Shown: positions 24,609-34,487, numbered from the stretch's first letter. The stretch: 64,000 bases of DNA from DASRHY01 sp035650275 (GCA_035650275.1 DASRHY010000158.1:1-64000); one strand, 5' to 3'. A program made the numbers and translations. The notes: generated by a model not told the origin, from the letters alone.

Positions 24609-26339
24609 TCACCGATTCGCAAGCCTCCACCCATTGGCAACGAAAGCACTCGGGTTTCGCTCACCGTCGAGCAGCAGCTGGTCACCGGCGATCACCTTCA
24701 CGCCGTCCACGAACACCCCGCGACCGACGTACAGCGAGTCCGTCGTGTACCGCCAGCGCAGCTGTTGCGGACCGGCCGGAAGCGCCGCCGAGGCCTGCAG
24801 CCAGCGCCGGTCGCCGGACGTCGTGAACGCGCCGTCGGTCTGGGTGACCTCGTCGCGGTCCCGGACGTCGAACGGCACCTTGGTCCAGGTGGTGCCTCCG
24901 TCGGCCGACGTCTCCAGGTACAGCCAGTCTGTCTGCTCGCTGTCCACGAACAGGTCGAAGCCGACCCGGGCGCCCTCGGCGGGCACCGCGAGCGTCGTGG
25001 TCAGCGTGGAGGTGGTGGCGTCCTTGGTGCCGGTGAACCAGGCGTCCTTGCCGTGCCGCGGGTCGACCGCCAGCGACTCGGCCAGGCCCTGCGCGACGGC
25101 CCGGCGGGCCGGGTTGTTGCTGCCCCAGTTGCGGCTCGGGTGCACCCGGTTGGTGAGCAGGATCGCGAACGACCGCGAGTCGAAGTCGATCACCATCGAC
25201 GTCCCGGTGTAACCGGTGTGCCCGGCGGTCCGCGGCCCCGACAGCCCCGACATGTACCAGCGCTGGTTCAGCTCGAAGCCGAGCCCGTGGTCGTTGCCCG
25301 GGAATGCCTGGTTGAAGTTGGTGATCATCAGCTCGACCGAGTCCTCGGACAGGATCCGCTGTCCCTCGTAGGTCCCGCCGTTCAGCAGCGCCTGGGCCAG
25401 CTTGGCCAGGTCGTCGGCGGTGGAGAACACCCCGGCGTGGCCGGCGACGCCGTCCAGTGACCAGGCGTTCTCGTCGTGCACCGAGCCGCGCACCATGCCG
25501 CGCGGCGGGCTGACCTGGTACTCCGTGGCGGCGATCCGGTCCAGCTTGGCCGGGTCCGGGTTGTAGCCCGTGTCCGGCATCGCAAGCGGGACCGCGATGC
25601 CGTCCGCGACCAGCTCGTCCAGCGGCTTGCCGCTGACCCGGTGCACGACCTCGCCGAGCGCGATCAGGTTCAGGTCGCTGTACAGGTAGGTGCTGCCCGG
25701 CGGGTTGCGCAGCGCGGCGGTGAGCGCCATCTGCAGCCGCGACGGTGGGTCGGGCTGCGCGCTCCACAGCGGCAGCCAGGCCGGCAGCCCGGTGGTGTGC
25801 GTGAGCGCCTGCCGGACCGTGATCGACTCCTTGCCGTTCTGCCCGAACTCCGGCACGTAGGTCGCGACCGGCGCGTCCAGATCGACTCGTCCGGCCTCGA
25901 CCTGCTGCATCACCACGATCGAGGTGAACAACTTCGACACCGAGGCCATGTCGAAGATCGTGTCGGTACGCATCGCGACCTGCTGGTCCGCGGGCAGCTC
26001 GGTGCCGGCACCGTCGGCGTACTTGAGCGCCTTGCCGGTGGCGGTCCGGGTGACGATCTTGCCGTTGTGCGCGAGCAGCGTGACCGCGCCGGCGAACAGC
26101 GGCTTCGCGGTGCCGTTCGGGCGGGTCCAGCCGTCCACCGCGGTCAGCGCCGCGTCGATCGGCGCCGGGTCCAGCCCAGCCTGCTGCGGCGTCGACCAGC
26201 GCAGCTCGGTCGACCCGGGCGCGAACCCGTGGTACGGCTGGTCGTACCGGCCACCGTTGTTGCCATCGGCAACGGCTTGGGTCGTGGACATCGTCATCGC
26301 CAGGGTAGCGGCTGCGGCGACCGCACCCACCCGCCTCAT
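24609..26339 (-). CDS. Secreted serine hydrolase, AmiE/YbbE-like, with C-terminal sandwich domain
   Basis: 576 aa, exported (signal to about residue 24). Residues 50-430 are a beta-lactamase-family (AmpC/PBP) hydrolase: SVSK at 133-136 with nucleophile Ser133 and Lys136, YSDLN at 221-225, and GHTGYTGTS in the place of the KTG triad. Bacillus AmiE (YbbE), which removes stem peptides from MurNAc, belongs to this fold and sits in the same nagZ-namZ-murR-murQ neighbourhood. About 130 C-terminal residues form an extra beta-rich domain (SADGGTTWTKVPFDV, GVFVDGVKVIAGD) that I think is a binding module. ATGA overlap with namZ. N-acetylmuramyl-L-alanine amidase activity is the likely role, not proven. 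Confidence 0.8.
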   Translation of the reverse strand: MRRVGAVAAAATLAMTMSTTQAVADGNNGGRYDQPYHGFAPGSTELRWSTPQQAGLDPAPIDAALTAVDGWTRPNGTAKPLFAGAVTLLAHNGKIVTRTATGKALKYADGAGTELPADQQVAMRTDTIFDMASVSKLFTSIVVMQQVEAGRVDLDAPVATYVPEFGQNGKESITVRQALTHTTGLPAWLPLWSAQPDPPSRLQMALTAALRNPPGSTYLYSDLNLIALGEVVHRVSGKPLDELVADGIAVPLAMPDTGYNPDPAKLDRIAATEYQVSPPRGMVRGSVHDENAWSLDGVAGHAGVFSTADDLAKLAQALLNGGTYEGQRILSEDSVELMITNFNQAFPGNDHGLGFELNQRWYMSGLSGPRTAGHTGYTGTSMVIDFDSRSFAILLTNRVHPSRNWGSNNPARRAVAQGLAESLAVDPRHGKDAWFTGTKDATTSTLTTTLAVPAEGARVGFDLFVDSEQTDWLYLETSADGGTTWTKVPFDVRDRDEVTQTDGAFTTSGDRRWLQASAALPAGPQQLRWRYTTDSLYVGRGVFVDGVKVIAGDQLLLDGERNPSAFVANGWRLANR

Positions 26340-27643
26340 CGGCTCGGCCCCTCGTAGAGCAGGTACGGCTCGCGGCGTGCGTTCCAGGCCGCCGTCTCGC
26401 CGGCCCAGGCACCGACGATCTCCTCGGCGCTCGCACCCGCCTCCAGCATCGACTGGTACCGGTCCGAGCCGCTCAGCAGGTCGATCCAGCGGCCGCCGTC
26501 ACCGCGCCAGTCGAAACGCATCGCGGGGTCGGGGTCGCTGCTGTACAGCCGCCGCGCCTCGACCAGCATGTGGGCCGACGCGACGAGCGCCTCCGCCCGC
26601 GACGGGTCGGTGACGTGCACCTGCACGCCGCCACACAGCTTGTTCGCGTTCTTGCTGAACGTCGGCGTGAAGTAGGCCTCCCGGAACTCGAGCCCCGGGA
26701 TGTCCTTGGTGGCCAGCGCCTCGGCCCAGTGGTAGTCGATGTACGGCGCGCCGATCAGCTCGAACGGCCTGGTCGTACCCCGTCCCTCGGACATGTTGGT
26801 GGCCTCGAACAACCCCATGCCGGGATACACCACGGCGGTGTCCGGCGTGGGCATGTTCGGGCTCGGCAACACCCAGGGCACGGTCGTCCCGTGTGCGGTC
26901 ACATCGCGCCGCCAGCCCTCGGTCCGGACGATCTCCAGGTCGGTGACCCGCGGACCGCCGGTGTCGGCCGGCAGGTACTCCGCGTTGAACATCAGCGCCA
27001 GCTCGCCGACCGTCATGCCGTGCTGCAGCAGGATCTCCTCCTTGCCGACGCCGGAGGTGAAGCCGGGCTGCATCATCGGCCCGCGGGCGTAGCCGCCGAT
27101 CGGGTTCGGCCGGTCCAGTACGACGAACCGGGCGCCGGTCATCGCCGCGGCGTGCATCGCGCGGTACATCGTCCAGATGTAGGTGTAGAACCGCGCGCCC
27201 ACGTCCTGGATGTCGAAGACCACGGTCTCCACACCGGATTGGCGGTAGAACCCCTCCAGCTTCGGGGCCTCCGCGCCGAACGCGTCGTACACCATGATCC
27301 CGGTCCGCGGGTCGATGTGGTTGCCCTCGGAGTCGCCGGCCTGGGCGGTGCCGCGGAACCCGTGCTCGGGCCCGAACACGGCGACCACGTCGACCGCGCC
27401 GGAGGCGTGCATGGTGTCGACGATGTGGGTCCGGTCGTCCAGGATGCCGGTCGGGTTCGAGACGACGCCGACCTTCTGCCCGGCCAGCGCGGCCCAGCCG
27501 CTGTCGGCCAGCACCTGTGCGCCGGTGCTCACCGGGCGCTGCGGCGGGCGTACATCGGCGTGCGCCGGGGTGGTCGCCCCCAGCAGCGGGGCGGCGGACA
27601 GTGCGCCCGCTCCGGCGAGGAAGTTTCTGCGGCGAACGGTCAT
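26336..27643 (-). CDS. namZ: Exo-beta-N-acetylmuramidase NamZ (DUF1343)
   Basis: Releases MurNAc from the non-reducing end of wall fragments. 435 aa from ATG 27643, opening with a Tat-type signal (TVRRRNFLAGAGALS). Family landmarks are GVVSNPTG, FGPEHGFRG, the DSEGNHIDPRTG loop, VFDIQDVGARFYTYI, VLDRPNPIGG and the late SEGRGTTRPFELIGAP. It matches Bacillus YbbC/NamZ. A longer frame to 27868 lies within the upstream gene and is rejected. ATGA overlaps couple it to the phosphatase-like gene before it and the AmiE-like gene after it. Confidence 0.93.
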   Translation of the reverse strand: MTVRRRNFLAGAGALSAAPLLGATTPAHADVRPPQRPVSTGAQVLADSGWAALAGQKVGVVSNPTGILDDRTHIVDTMHASGAVDVVAVFGPEHGFRGTAQAGDSEGNHIDPRTGIMVYDAFGAEAPKLEGFYRQSGVETVVFDIQDVGARFYTYIWTMYRAMHAAAMTGARFVVLDRPNPIGGYARGPMMQPGFTSGVGKEEILLQHGMTVGELALMFNAEYLPADTGGPRVTDLEIVRTEGWRRDVTAHGTTVPWVLPSPNMPTPDTAVVYPGMGLFEATNMSEGRGTTRPFELIGAPYIDYHWAEALATKDIPGLEFREAYFTPTFSKNANKLCGGVQVHVTDPSRAEALVASAHMLVEARRLYSSDPDPAMRFDWRGDGGRWIDLLSGSDRYQSMLEAGASAEEIVGAWAGETAAWNARREPYLLYEGPSR

Positions 27644-28530
27644 GGGATGTTCCTCCATCCACGGTTCAGCGACAGGTCGGCCACCACGGGCCGGTGGTCG
27701 CTGGCGGCGAGCAGGGTCGGGTCGTCCGGGACGTGCGCGCGGAGCACCTCGACGCCACGCGAGACGGTGACGTAGTCGATCCGCTTGGTCGGGTTGACGG
27801 TCGGGTAGGTCAGCGGCTGTCCGGAGGTGTCCGGCGCGGCGGCCCAGGCATCGGTCACCACGGGCCACAGCCGGGCCAGCTCGGGGGCGTCCGGCGGCGC
27901 GTTGAAGTCGCCCATCAGGATCTGGTTCGCGCCCGGACGGTCGGCGGCGAGGATGTCGAGCGTCTCGTCCACCTCGATCCGCCGCAGCTCCGGGTCGGCC
28001 CGGTAGTCCAGGTGGGTGACGTACACGTGCGTCCAGGCACCCTCTGCCTCGACCACGGCCTCGAGGAAGCCGGGCATCGGTGTCGGCACCGGGTTCGGGT
28101 CCTGGGTCGACAGCCGGGTCAGGTCATGGTTCTGCACCGACAGGATCGGGTACCGCGACAGCAGCGCGAGGCCGTACTGCCGGCGCGGCTCACCCGGGTT
28201 GAGCGGGTCGAAGTCGTAGATCGGCGCGAACGCCGCCCGCATCCCGAGCCGCTGCGCCAGCTCGGTGACCAGGTCCCGCCACTCGCTGCGCGCGCTCCAG
28301 TGCACGTCGACCTCCTGCAGGCCGATCACATCCGCGTCGAACGACCGCAGGGTGCGGGTGGTGCGATCCAGGTCGAACACGTTGTCATGCCCGGCGCCCG
28401 CATGGATGTTGTACGTCGCGACGCGCAACCGGACGTCGGGCGACTCGTTGCCTTTGGCAACCGGTGCGGCGACGGCGAGCAACAGCAGTGCTGCCAGGAC
28501 GGCCGCGAGCTTCCTCACCATGCCAGTCAC
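27640..28530 (-). CDS. Secreted endonuclease/exonuclease/phosphatase-family hydrolase
   Basis: 296 aa, signal peptide (KLAAVLAALLLLAVAAPVAKG) then an EEP domain of the DNase I/sphingomyelinase fold: RVATYNIHAG, GLQEVDVHW (metal Glu), VTHLDY, MGDFNAPPD (Asp/Asn) and the terminal ASDHRPVVADL (His). All catalytic motifs are present. It is locked into the salvage operon by 4-base overlaps on both sides, between nagZ and namZ, a place where Bacillus has no such gene. It might split phosphodiesters of wall polymers, lipids or nucleic acid outside the cell; the substrate is open. Confidence 0.85.
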   Translation of the reverse strand: MTGMVRKLAAVLAALLLLAVAAPVAKGNESPDVRLRVATYNIHAGAGHDNVFDLDRTTRTLRSFDADVIGLQEVDVHWSARSEWRDLVTELAQRLGMRAAFAPIYDFDPLNPGEPRRQYGLALLSRYPILSVQNHDLTRLSTQDPNPVPTPMPGFLEAVVEAEGAWTHVYVTHLDYRADPELRRIEVDETLDILAADRPGANQILMGDFNAPPDAPELARLWPVVTDAWAAAPDTSGQPLTYPTVNPTKRIDYVTVSRGVEVLRAHVPDDPTLLAASDHRPVVADLSLNRGWRNIP

Positions 28531-30338
28531 CAGGTCAGTCCATGCCCGAACGGGTACAGCGCCGTGCTCGGGTCGCCCGCCACCGGGATGTCCACGGGCA
28601 GCTTGCCCTGCGGGCTGGTCTCGCCGTACAGCACCTTCGCCAGTGACTCGATCGCGACACCGGTGAAGGAGTACGTCGCGAGGTACGTGGGGGCGGCATC
28701 GAAGTAGGCGATGTCATACGGGTCCCGCACCGCGACCACGACAACCGGTTTGCCGGTGGCGAGCAGGTCCTTGACCAGCTTCTGCTGCTTGGCCAGCTTG
28801 TCGGTCACCGTGGTGTCCCAGGCCTTCATGGTCAGCACCACGGTCAGGTCGTTGGCTTGCGACTTCGCGACCGCGTCGGCGATCGCCGCGTCGGTCGGTG
28901 CGGCACCGGTCTCCCGGACCGTGGTCGTCGCGCCGCGGGCGGCCAGCCGTCCTGCGAGCGTCTGGGTGGTGGTGACGCCCCAGCCGGTCACCAGGACCGA
29001 GCGCGGGTCCTTGCTCAGCGGCAGTATGTCGGCGTCGTTCTTGACCAGCGTGGTGGTCTTGTCGGTGATCCTCTGGGCGGTGGCCAGACTGGCCGGCGTA
29101 CCGACGATGCTCATCACCTTGCTGGTGTCCACGAACGGCTTGGTGATCACGCCACGGGTGACCTTGAGCAGCAGCAGCCGGGCCACGCTCTCGTTGATCC
29201 GCTGCTCGCTGATCCGGCCCGACCGGACCGCGTCGAGCACGGCGTTGAACTGAAGGTCCGGCGCCGGCGGCAGCAGGACCTGGTCGGCGCCGGCCTCGAT
29301 CGCCCGCACGACCGCCTCGGCGTCGCCGTACTTCGCCCGGACGCCGGCCATCTCGAGCGCGTCGGTGACCACAACGCCCTTGAACCCGAGCTGCTCGCGC
29401 AGCACACCGGTCAGGATCGGCTTGCTCAGCGTCGCCGGGTCCTCCGACGGGTCGAGCGCCGGGACCACGATGTGCGCGGTCATGATCGTGTCGATGCCGG
29501 CCGCGATGGCGGCCTTGAACGGTGGCGCGTCGATCGCGTCCCACTGCTCCTTGGTGTGGTTGATGGTCGGGATCGCGAAGTGGCTGTCGTCCTTGGTGTC
29601 ACCGTGTCCCGGGAAGTGCTTCGCGGTGGCGATCGCGTCGGCGTCCTTCTCGATGCCGAGCGTCATGGCCGCGGTCAGGTCGGACGCCAGCTTCGGGTCA
29701 CTGGAGAACGACCGGACGCCGATCACCGGGTTCAGCGGGTTCACGTTCACGTCCGCCACCGGGGCGTAGTCCTGGTGGATGCCCATCGCCCGCAGCTCAC
29801 GCCCGGTGACGGCCCCGACGGTGCGCGCGTCCTCCACGCTGCGAGAGGCGCCCTGGGCCATGTTGCCGCCGAACTGGGTGGCCGGCGGCCCGACCCGGAC
29901 CACCACACCCTGCTCCTGATCGGTGGCGATCAGCAGCGGCACGTGCACCCCGGTGCCGATCGCGGCCCGCTGCAGGTCGTTCGAGTACGTCGCGAGCTGG
30001 ACCGGGTCGGTCACGTTGCCGCGGGCGGAGAAGTAGATCCAGCCGCCCGGGTTGTACTTCCGGACCACCTCGGCGGGCGTGGCCACGCCGTACAGCGCGG
30101 TGTTGCGCGCATCCGGCGCGTCGGCCTTCGGGCCGTACGCGAAGAGGACGAACATCTGCCCGACCTTCTCCTCCAGCGACATGCCCTGCATGGCCGTCGC
30201 GACGCGGCTGCCCGGACTTTCGGCGGCGGGGGTGTCGGGCGGCGGAGCGCTGGTGGCTGCGCTCGGCACGACGGTGGCCGCGGCCAGGGCGGTCGTCGTC
30301 GCGAGCGCTGCGAGTGCGAAGCGGCGGATGGCGGACAT
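28527..30338 (-). CDS. nagZ: Beta-N-acetylglucosaminidase NagZ (GH3)
   Basis: Removes GlcNAc from wall fragments outside the cell. 603 aa with a signal peptide (MSAIRRFALAALATTTALAA). The GH3 N-terminal barrel has the His/Asp dyad motif KHFPGHGDTKDDSH and the nucleophile Asp in VVVTDALEMAG; ATDQEQG and ARTVGAVTGRELRAMGI are also typical. A second alpha/beta domain follows from about residue 415, as in Bacillus two-domain NagZ and unlike the short Gram-negative form. First gene of the cluster, with its own promoter and operator-like site; GAAGGGAC ribosome site before ATG 30338. Confidence 0.94.
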   Translation of the reverse strand: MSAIRRFALAALATTTALAAATVVPSAATSAPPPDTPAAESPGSRVATAMQGMSLEEKVGQMFVLFAYGPKADAPDARNTALYGVATPAEVVRKYNPGGWIYFSARGNVTDPVQLATYSNDLQRAAIGTGVHVPLLIATDQEQGVVVRVGPPATQFGGNMAQGASRSVEDARTVGAVTGRELRAMGIHQDYAPVADVNVNPLNPVIGVRSFSSDPKLASDLTAAMTLGIEKDADAIATAKHFPGHGDTKDDSHFAIPTINHTKEQWDAIDAPPFKAAIAAGIDTIMTAHIVVPALDPSEDPATLSKPILTGVLREQLGFKGVVVTDALEMAGVRAKYGDAEAVVRAIEAGADQVLLPPAPDLQFNAVLDAVRSGRISEQRINESVARLLLLKVTRGVITKPFVDTSKVMSIVGTPASLATAQRITDKTTTLVKNDADILPLSKDPRSVLVTGWGVTTTQTLAGRLAARGATTTVRETGAAPTDAAIADAVAKSQANDLTVVLTMKAWDTTVTDKLAKQQKLVKDLLATGKPVVVVAVRDPYDIAYFDAAPTYLATYSFTGVAIESLAKVLYGETSPQGKLPVDIPVAGDPSTALYPFGHGLTW

Positions 30339-30382
30339 GACCGTCCCTTCGGGAAGAGAATTACGATACTTGCCCCCGCTCG

Positions 30383-30415
30383 GGAAAGTTACCTACGAAT
30401 CTCGGGCGCGGTCAA
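30383..30415 (-). promoter_or_regulatory. nagZ promoter with MurR-type operator core
   Basis: On the minus strand TTGACC (30410-30415), 18 bases and TAACTT (30386-30391). GGAAAGTTACC (plus, 30383-30393) covers the -10 and repeats 10 of 11 bases of the core over the murQ -10. Both promoters have an 18-base spacer. Leader of about 40 bases to the nagZ ATG. Confidence 0.6.
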
Positions 30416-30493
30416 GGCCAAACATGTCCTCCGCATCGTCCGTCCTATACCCATGTCTCGCAACGCATGCGGCGCGTCGCAGCGTGCGACGGC

Positions 30494-30535
30494 CCGGATC
30501 GTCCGGATTGTCGTCCGGATCGTCCGGATTACAGT
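30494..30535. repeat. Two 21-base near-perfect tandem repeats after glmM
   Basis: Units at 30494-30514 and 30515-30535 share CCGGATCGTCCGGATT exactly, giving four copies of a TCCGGA-like core. They begin at the glmM stop codon and lie in the glmM-nagZ gap. Possibly a weak terminator or a simple slippage product. Confidence 0.6.
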
Positions 30536-31887
30536 GCGAGGGACTCCGCGACGACGGCGGCGAGCTCATCGGCGATGTCCTGCGCGGCCTCGCCGGACTC
30601 GGCCTCGACCATCACTCGGACGAGCGGCTCGGTGCCGGACGGCCGCAGCAGTACCCGGCCGCTGTCGCCGAGCGTGCTCGTCGCGGCGGACACCGCCGCC
30701 TGCACGGCAGGGTCGGAGTCGGCCCGGGACTTGTCCACGTTCTTCACGTTGACCAGCACCTGCGGCAGCCGCGTCATCACCCCGGCCAGGTCGGCCAGCG
30801 CCTTGCCGGTCTGGGCCAGCCGGGCCAGCAGCATCAGCGCGGTCAGTGTGCCGTCGCCGGTGGTGGCGTGGTCGGAGAGCACCACGTGCCCGGACTGCTC
30901 ACCACCGAGCGTGTAGCCGCCGGCCTTCATCGCCTCCAGCACGTACCGGTCGCCGACCTTGGTCTGCTCGACCGCGATCCGCTCCCGGACCATCGCCTGG
31001 ACGAAGCCGAGGTTGCTCATCACGGTCGCTACCACGGTGTCACGGACCAGCCGGTCGGCGTCTCGCATCGCCAGCGCCAGGATGGCCAGGATCTGGTCGC
31101 CGTCCACCAGCTCACCGCCGGCGTCGACCGCCAGGCAGCGGTCCGCGTCGCCGTCCAGCGCGATGCCGACATCCGCGCCATGCCCTATCACCGCGCGCTG
31201 CAGGCCGTCCATGTGGGTGGAGCCGCATTCGTCATTGATGTTCAGCCCGTCCGGTTCGGCCGCGTGCGTGATCACGGTGGCGCCGAGCCGGCGCAGCGCC
31301 TCTGGCGCGGTATTCGAGGCGGCGCCGTTCGCGCAGTCGACCACGACGGTCAGCCCGTCGAACCGGTTCGGTGCGGACCTGACCAGGTGGCTGACGTAGG
31401 TCTCGAAGCCAGTGATGTCCCCCCGACCGTCCTCCGTGATCCGGCCGACGCCGTGCCCGGTGGGGCGCTGCCAGCCCTCGCCCATCCGGGACTCGATCGC
31501 GTCCTCGATCGCGTCGTCGAGCTTGACGCCTCCGCGGGCGAAGAACTTGATCCCGTTGTCGGGCATCGGGTTGTGGCTGGCGGACAGCATCACGCCCAGA
31601 TCGGCGCCGGTGGCGGCGGTCAGATGAGCGACCGCCGGGGTCGGCAGCACACCGAGCCGGGTGACGTCGACGCCGGCGCTGGCCAGCCCGGCCACCACCG
31701 CCGCTTCCAGGAACTCGCCACTGGCCCGCGGGTCCCGGCCCACGACAGCGCGCGGCCGGTGCCCCTCGAAGGCACCGGCCTCGCCGAGAACATGTGCTGC
31801 CGCGACCGACAGGTCGAGTGCCAGCTCCGCGGTCAGCTCCCCGTTCGCCAGACCACGAACGCCGTCCGTGCCGAACAAGCGCGGCAT
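30529..31887 (-). CDS. glmM: Phosphoglucosamine mutase GlmM
   Basis: Converts glucosamine-6-phosphate to glucosamine-1-phosphate for UDP-GlcNAc. 452 aa, full length. Starts RLFGTDGVRG; the phosphorylated serine is in MLSASHNPMPDNGIK (Ser104); the metal loop is DGDADR; the sugar loop is GGEQSGH; the C-terminal phosphate loop is LRPSGTEPLVRVM. It follows rpsI by 13 bases, the usual rplM-rpsI-glmM order of actinobacteria. Its product pathway starts with GlmS about 9 kb downstream. Confidence 0.97.
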   Translation of the reverse strand: MPRLFGTDGVRGLANGELTAELALDLSVAAAHVLGEAGAFEGHRPRAVVGRDPRASGEFLEAAVVAGLASAGVDVTRLGVLPTPAVAHLTAATGADLGVMLSASHNPMPDNGIKFFARGGVKLDDAIEDAIESRMGEGWQRPTGHGVGRITEDGRGDITGFETYVSHLVRSAPNRFDGLTVVVDCANGAASNTAPEALRRLGATVITHAAEPDGLNINDECGSTHMDGLQRAVIGHGADVGIALDGDADRCLAVDAGGELVDGDQILAILALAMRDADRLVRDTVVATVMSNLGFVQAMVRERIAVEQTKVGDRYVLEAMKAGGYTLGGEQSGHVVLSDHATTGDGTLTALMLLARLAQTGKALADLAGVMTRLPQVLVNVKNVDKSRADSDPAVQAAVSAATSTLGDSGRVLLRPSGTEPLVRVMVEAESGEAAQDIADELAAVVAESLAL

Positions 31888-31900
31888 CCGCGGCGCCCGA

Positions 31901-32425
31901 TCAGCGCTTGGAGTACTGCGGAGCCTTGCGGGCCTTCTTCAGACCGGCCTTCTTCCGCTCCTTGATCCGCGCATCGCGGGTGAGCAGACCGGCCTTCTTC
32001 AGCGTCGGACGGTTCACGTCGACGTCAGCGGCGTTGAGCGCACGGGCCACGCCGAGCTGCAGCGCGCCGGCCTGGCCGGTGATGCCGCCGCCGTTGATCC
32101 GCGCGATCACGTCGTACGAGCCCTCGAGCCCGGTGGTCACGAACGGCTCGTTCACGATCTGCTGGTGCACCTTGTTCGGGAAGTAGACGTCCAGCGCCTT
32201 CCCGTTGATGGTCCAGTTGCCGGTGCCGGGGACCAGCCGGACACGCGCGACGGCCTCCTTGCGACGGCCGGTGGCGCCCGCGGGGTTGATCACCGCGACC
32301 CGGGCGGCCTCCTTCTGCTCCGGGGTCGGCGAGCTCTCGGTGCTGTAGGCAACCGGTCCCTCGGAGTCGATCGGCACCTCGGTGTCGACGGCGTCGCTGG
32401 CCTGCTCGGTGATGTTCTCGGTCAC
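31901..32425 (-). CDS. rpsI: 30S ribosomal protein S9 (uS9)
   Basis: Contacts P-site tRNA through its C-terminal tail ending in YSKR. 174 aa against about 130 in E. coli; the first 48 residues are an acidic extension (DAVDTEVPIDSEGP) before the conserved GRRKEAVARVRLVPG core, then NPFV-like VNEPFV, GGGITGQAGA and GLLTRDARIKERKK. Such acidic leads are common on actinobacterial S9. Twenty-four bases after rplM, in a two-gene operon conserved across bacteria. Confidence 0.97.
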   Translation of the reverse strand: MTENITEQASDAVDTEVPIDSEGPVAYSTESSPTPEQKEAARVAVINPAGATGRRKEAVARVRLVPGTGNWTINGKALDVYFPNKVHQQIVNEPFVTTGLEGSYDVIARINGGGITGQAGALQLGVARALNAADVDVNRPTLKKAGLLTRDARIKERKKAGLKKARKAPQYSKR

Positions 32426-32449
32426 GGCGTCTGATGTCCTCTATCGGGC

Positions 32450-32893
32450 TTACTGGGAGATCTGGGTGATCTCGAACGACTTGGGCTGCTGGGCGGTGTG
32501 CGGGTGCTCGGGACCGGCGTACACCTTGAGCTTCTTCAGCATCTTCCGGCCGAGACGGTTCTTCGGGAGCATCCCCCAGACGGCCTTCTCGACGACCTTG
32601 CGCGGGTCGGCGTCCAGGATGTCGCCGACCGGGGTGGCGGACAGGCCGCCCGGGTGACCCGAGTGCCGGTAGACGAGCTTGTCGGTTCGCTTGGTGCCGG
32701 ACAGCGCGAGCTTGGAGGCGTTCACGATGACCACGAAGTCACCGCCGTCGACATGCGGCGCGTACGTCGGCTTGTGCTTGCCGCGCAGCAGCGTGGCCGC
32801 CTGAACGGCGAGCCTACCGAGCACGACGTCTTCTGCGTCGATCACGTGCCACTCACGGGTGACGTCAGCAGGCTTCGGGCTGTACGTGCGCAC
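32450..32893 (-). CDS. rplM: 50S ribosomal protein L13 (uL13)
   Basis: Early assembly protein of the large subunit. 147 aa, normal length, with WHVIDAEDVVLGRLAVQAA, LRGKHKPTYAPHVDGGD, YRHSGHPGG and MLPKNRLGRKMLKKLKVY. First gene of rplM-rpsI-glmM, behind a strong promoter and a leader of about 105 bases. The GTG start at 32893 precedes RTYSPKPADVTREWHV, the usual start of the family. Confidence 0.97.
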   Translation of the reverse strand: MRTYSPKPADVTREWHVIDAEDVVLGRLAVQAATLLRGKHKPTYAPHVDGGDFVVIVNASKLALSGTKRTDKLVYRHSGHPGGLSATPVGDILDADPRKVVEKAVWGMLPKNRLGRKMLKKLKVYAGPEHPHTAQQPKSFEITQISQ

Positions 32894-32997
32894 GGTCGTT
32901 GACCTTCGTTCTCAAGAGGTTGACATTCTGGAAGCTGGCGAGCCCGGGACGGCGTGCCTGAGAGGCGTGCGCAACCGGGAATGCACAACGACCGCCC

Positions 32998-33027
32998 AGA
33001 ATACCGGCGCGGCACGCTCCCGGTCAA
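32998..33027 (-). promoter_or_regulatory. rplM promoter
   Basis: TTGACC (33022-33027), 18 bases, TATTCT (32998-33003) on the minus strand, close to sigma-70 consensus. Leader of about 100 bases to rplM. The only good match in the 283-base rplM-gltA gap on this strand. Confidence 0.65.
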
Positions 33028-33057
33028 AGTGAGCACGAACGGCGCGCGGGCCCCGGC

Positions 33058-33086
33058 TTGGACTAGAACGCGCTGCGGATTAGCGT
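33058..33086 (+). promoter_or_regulatory. Candidate gltA promoter
   Basis: TTGGAC (33058-33063), 17 bases, TAGCGT (33081-33086). Start point near 33093, leaving a leader of about 84 bases. It is back-to-back with the rplM promoter, 30 bases apart. Confidence 0.45.
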
Positions 33087-33176
33087 AGCGGGAAAGATCG
33101 CAGTCCACATCGCGTCCCGCCGGCGACGATAACCCTCACTCTCCGGCCGCTGACGCCGGCTACGAAGAGGGCCCAC

Positions 33177-34472
<1,296 letters not shown>

Positions 34473-34487
34473 TCACCGCAGATTGGG

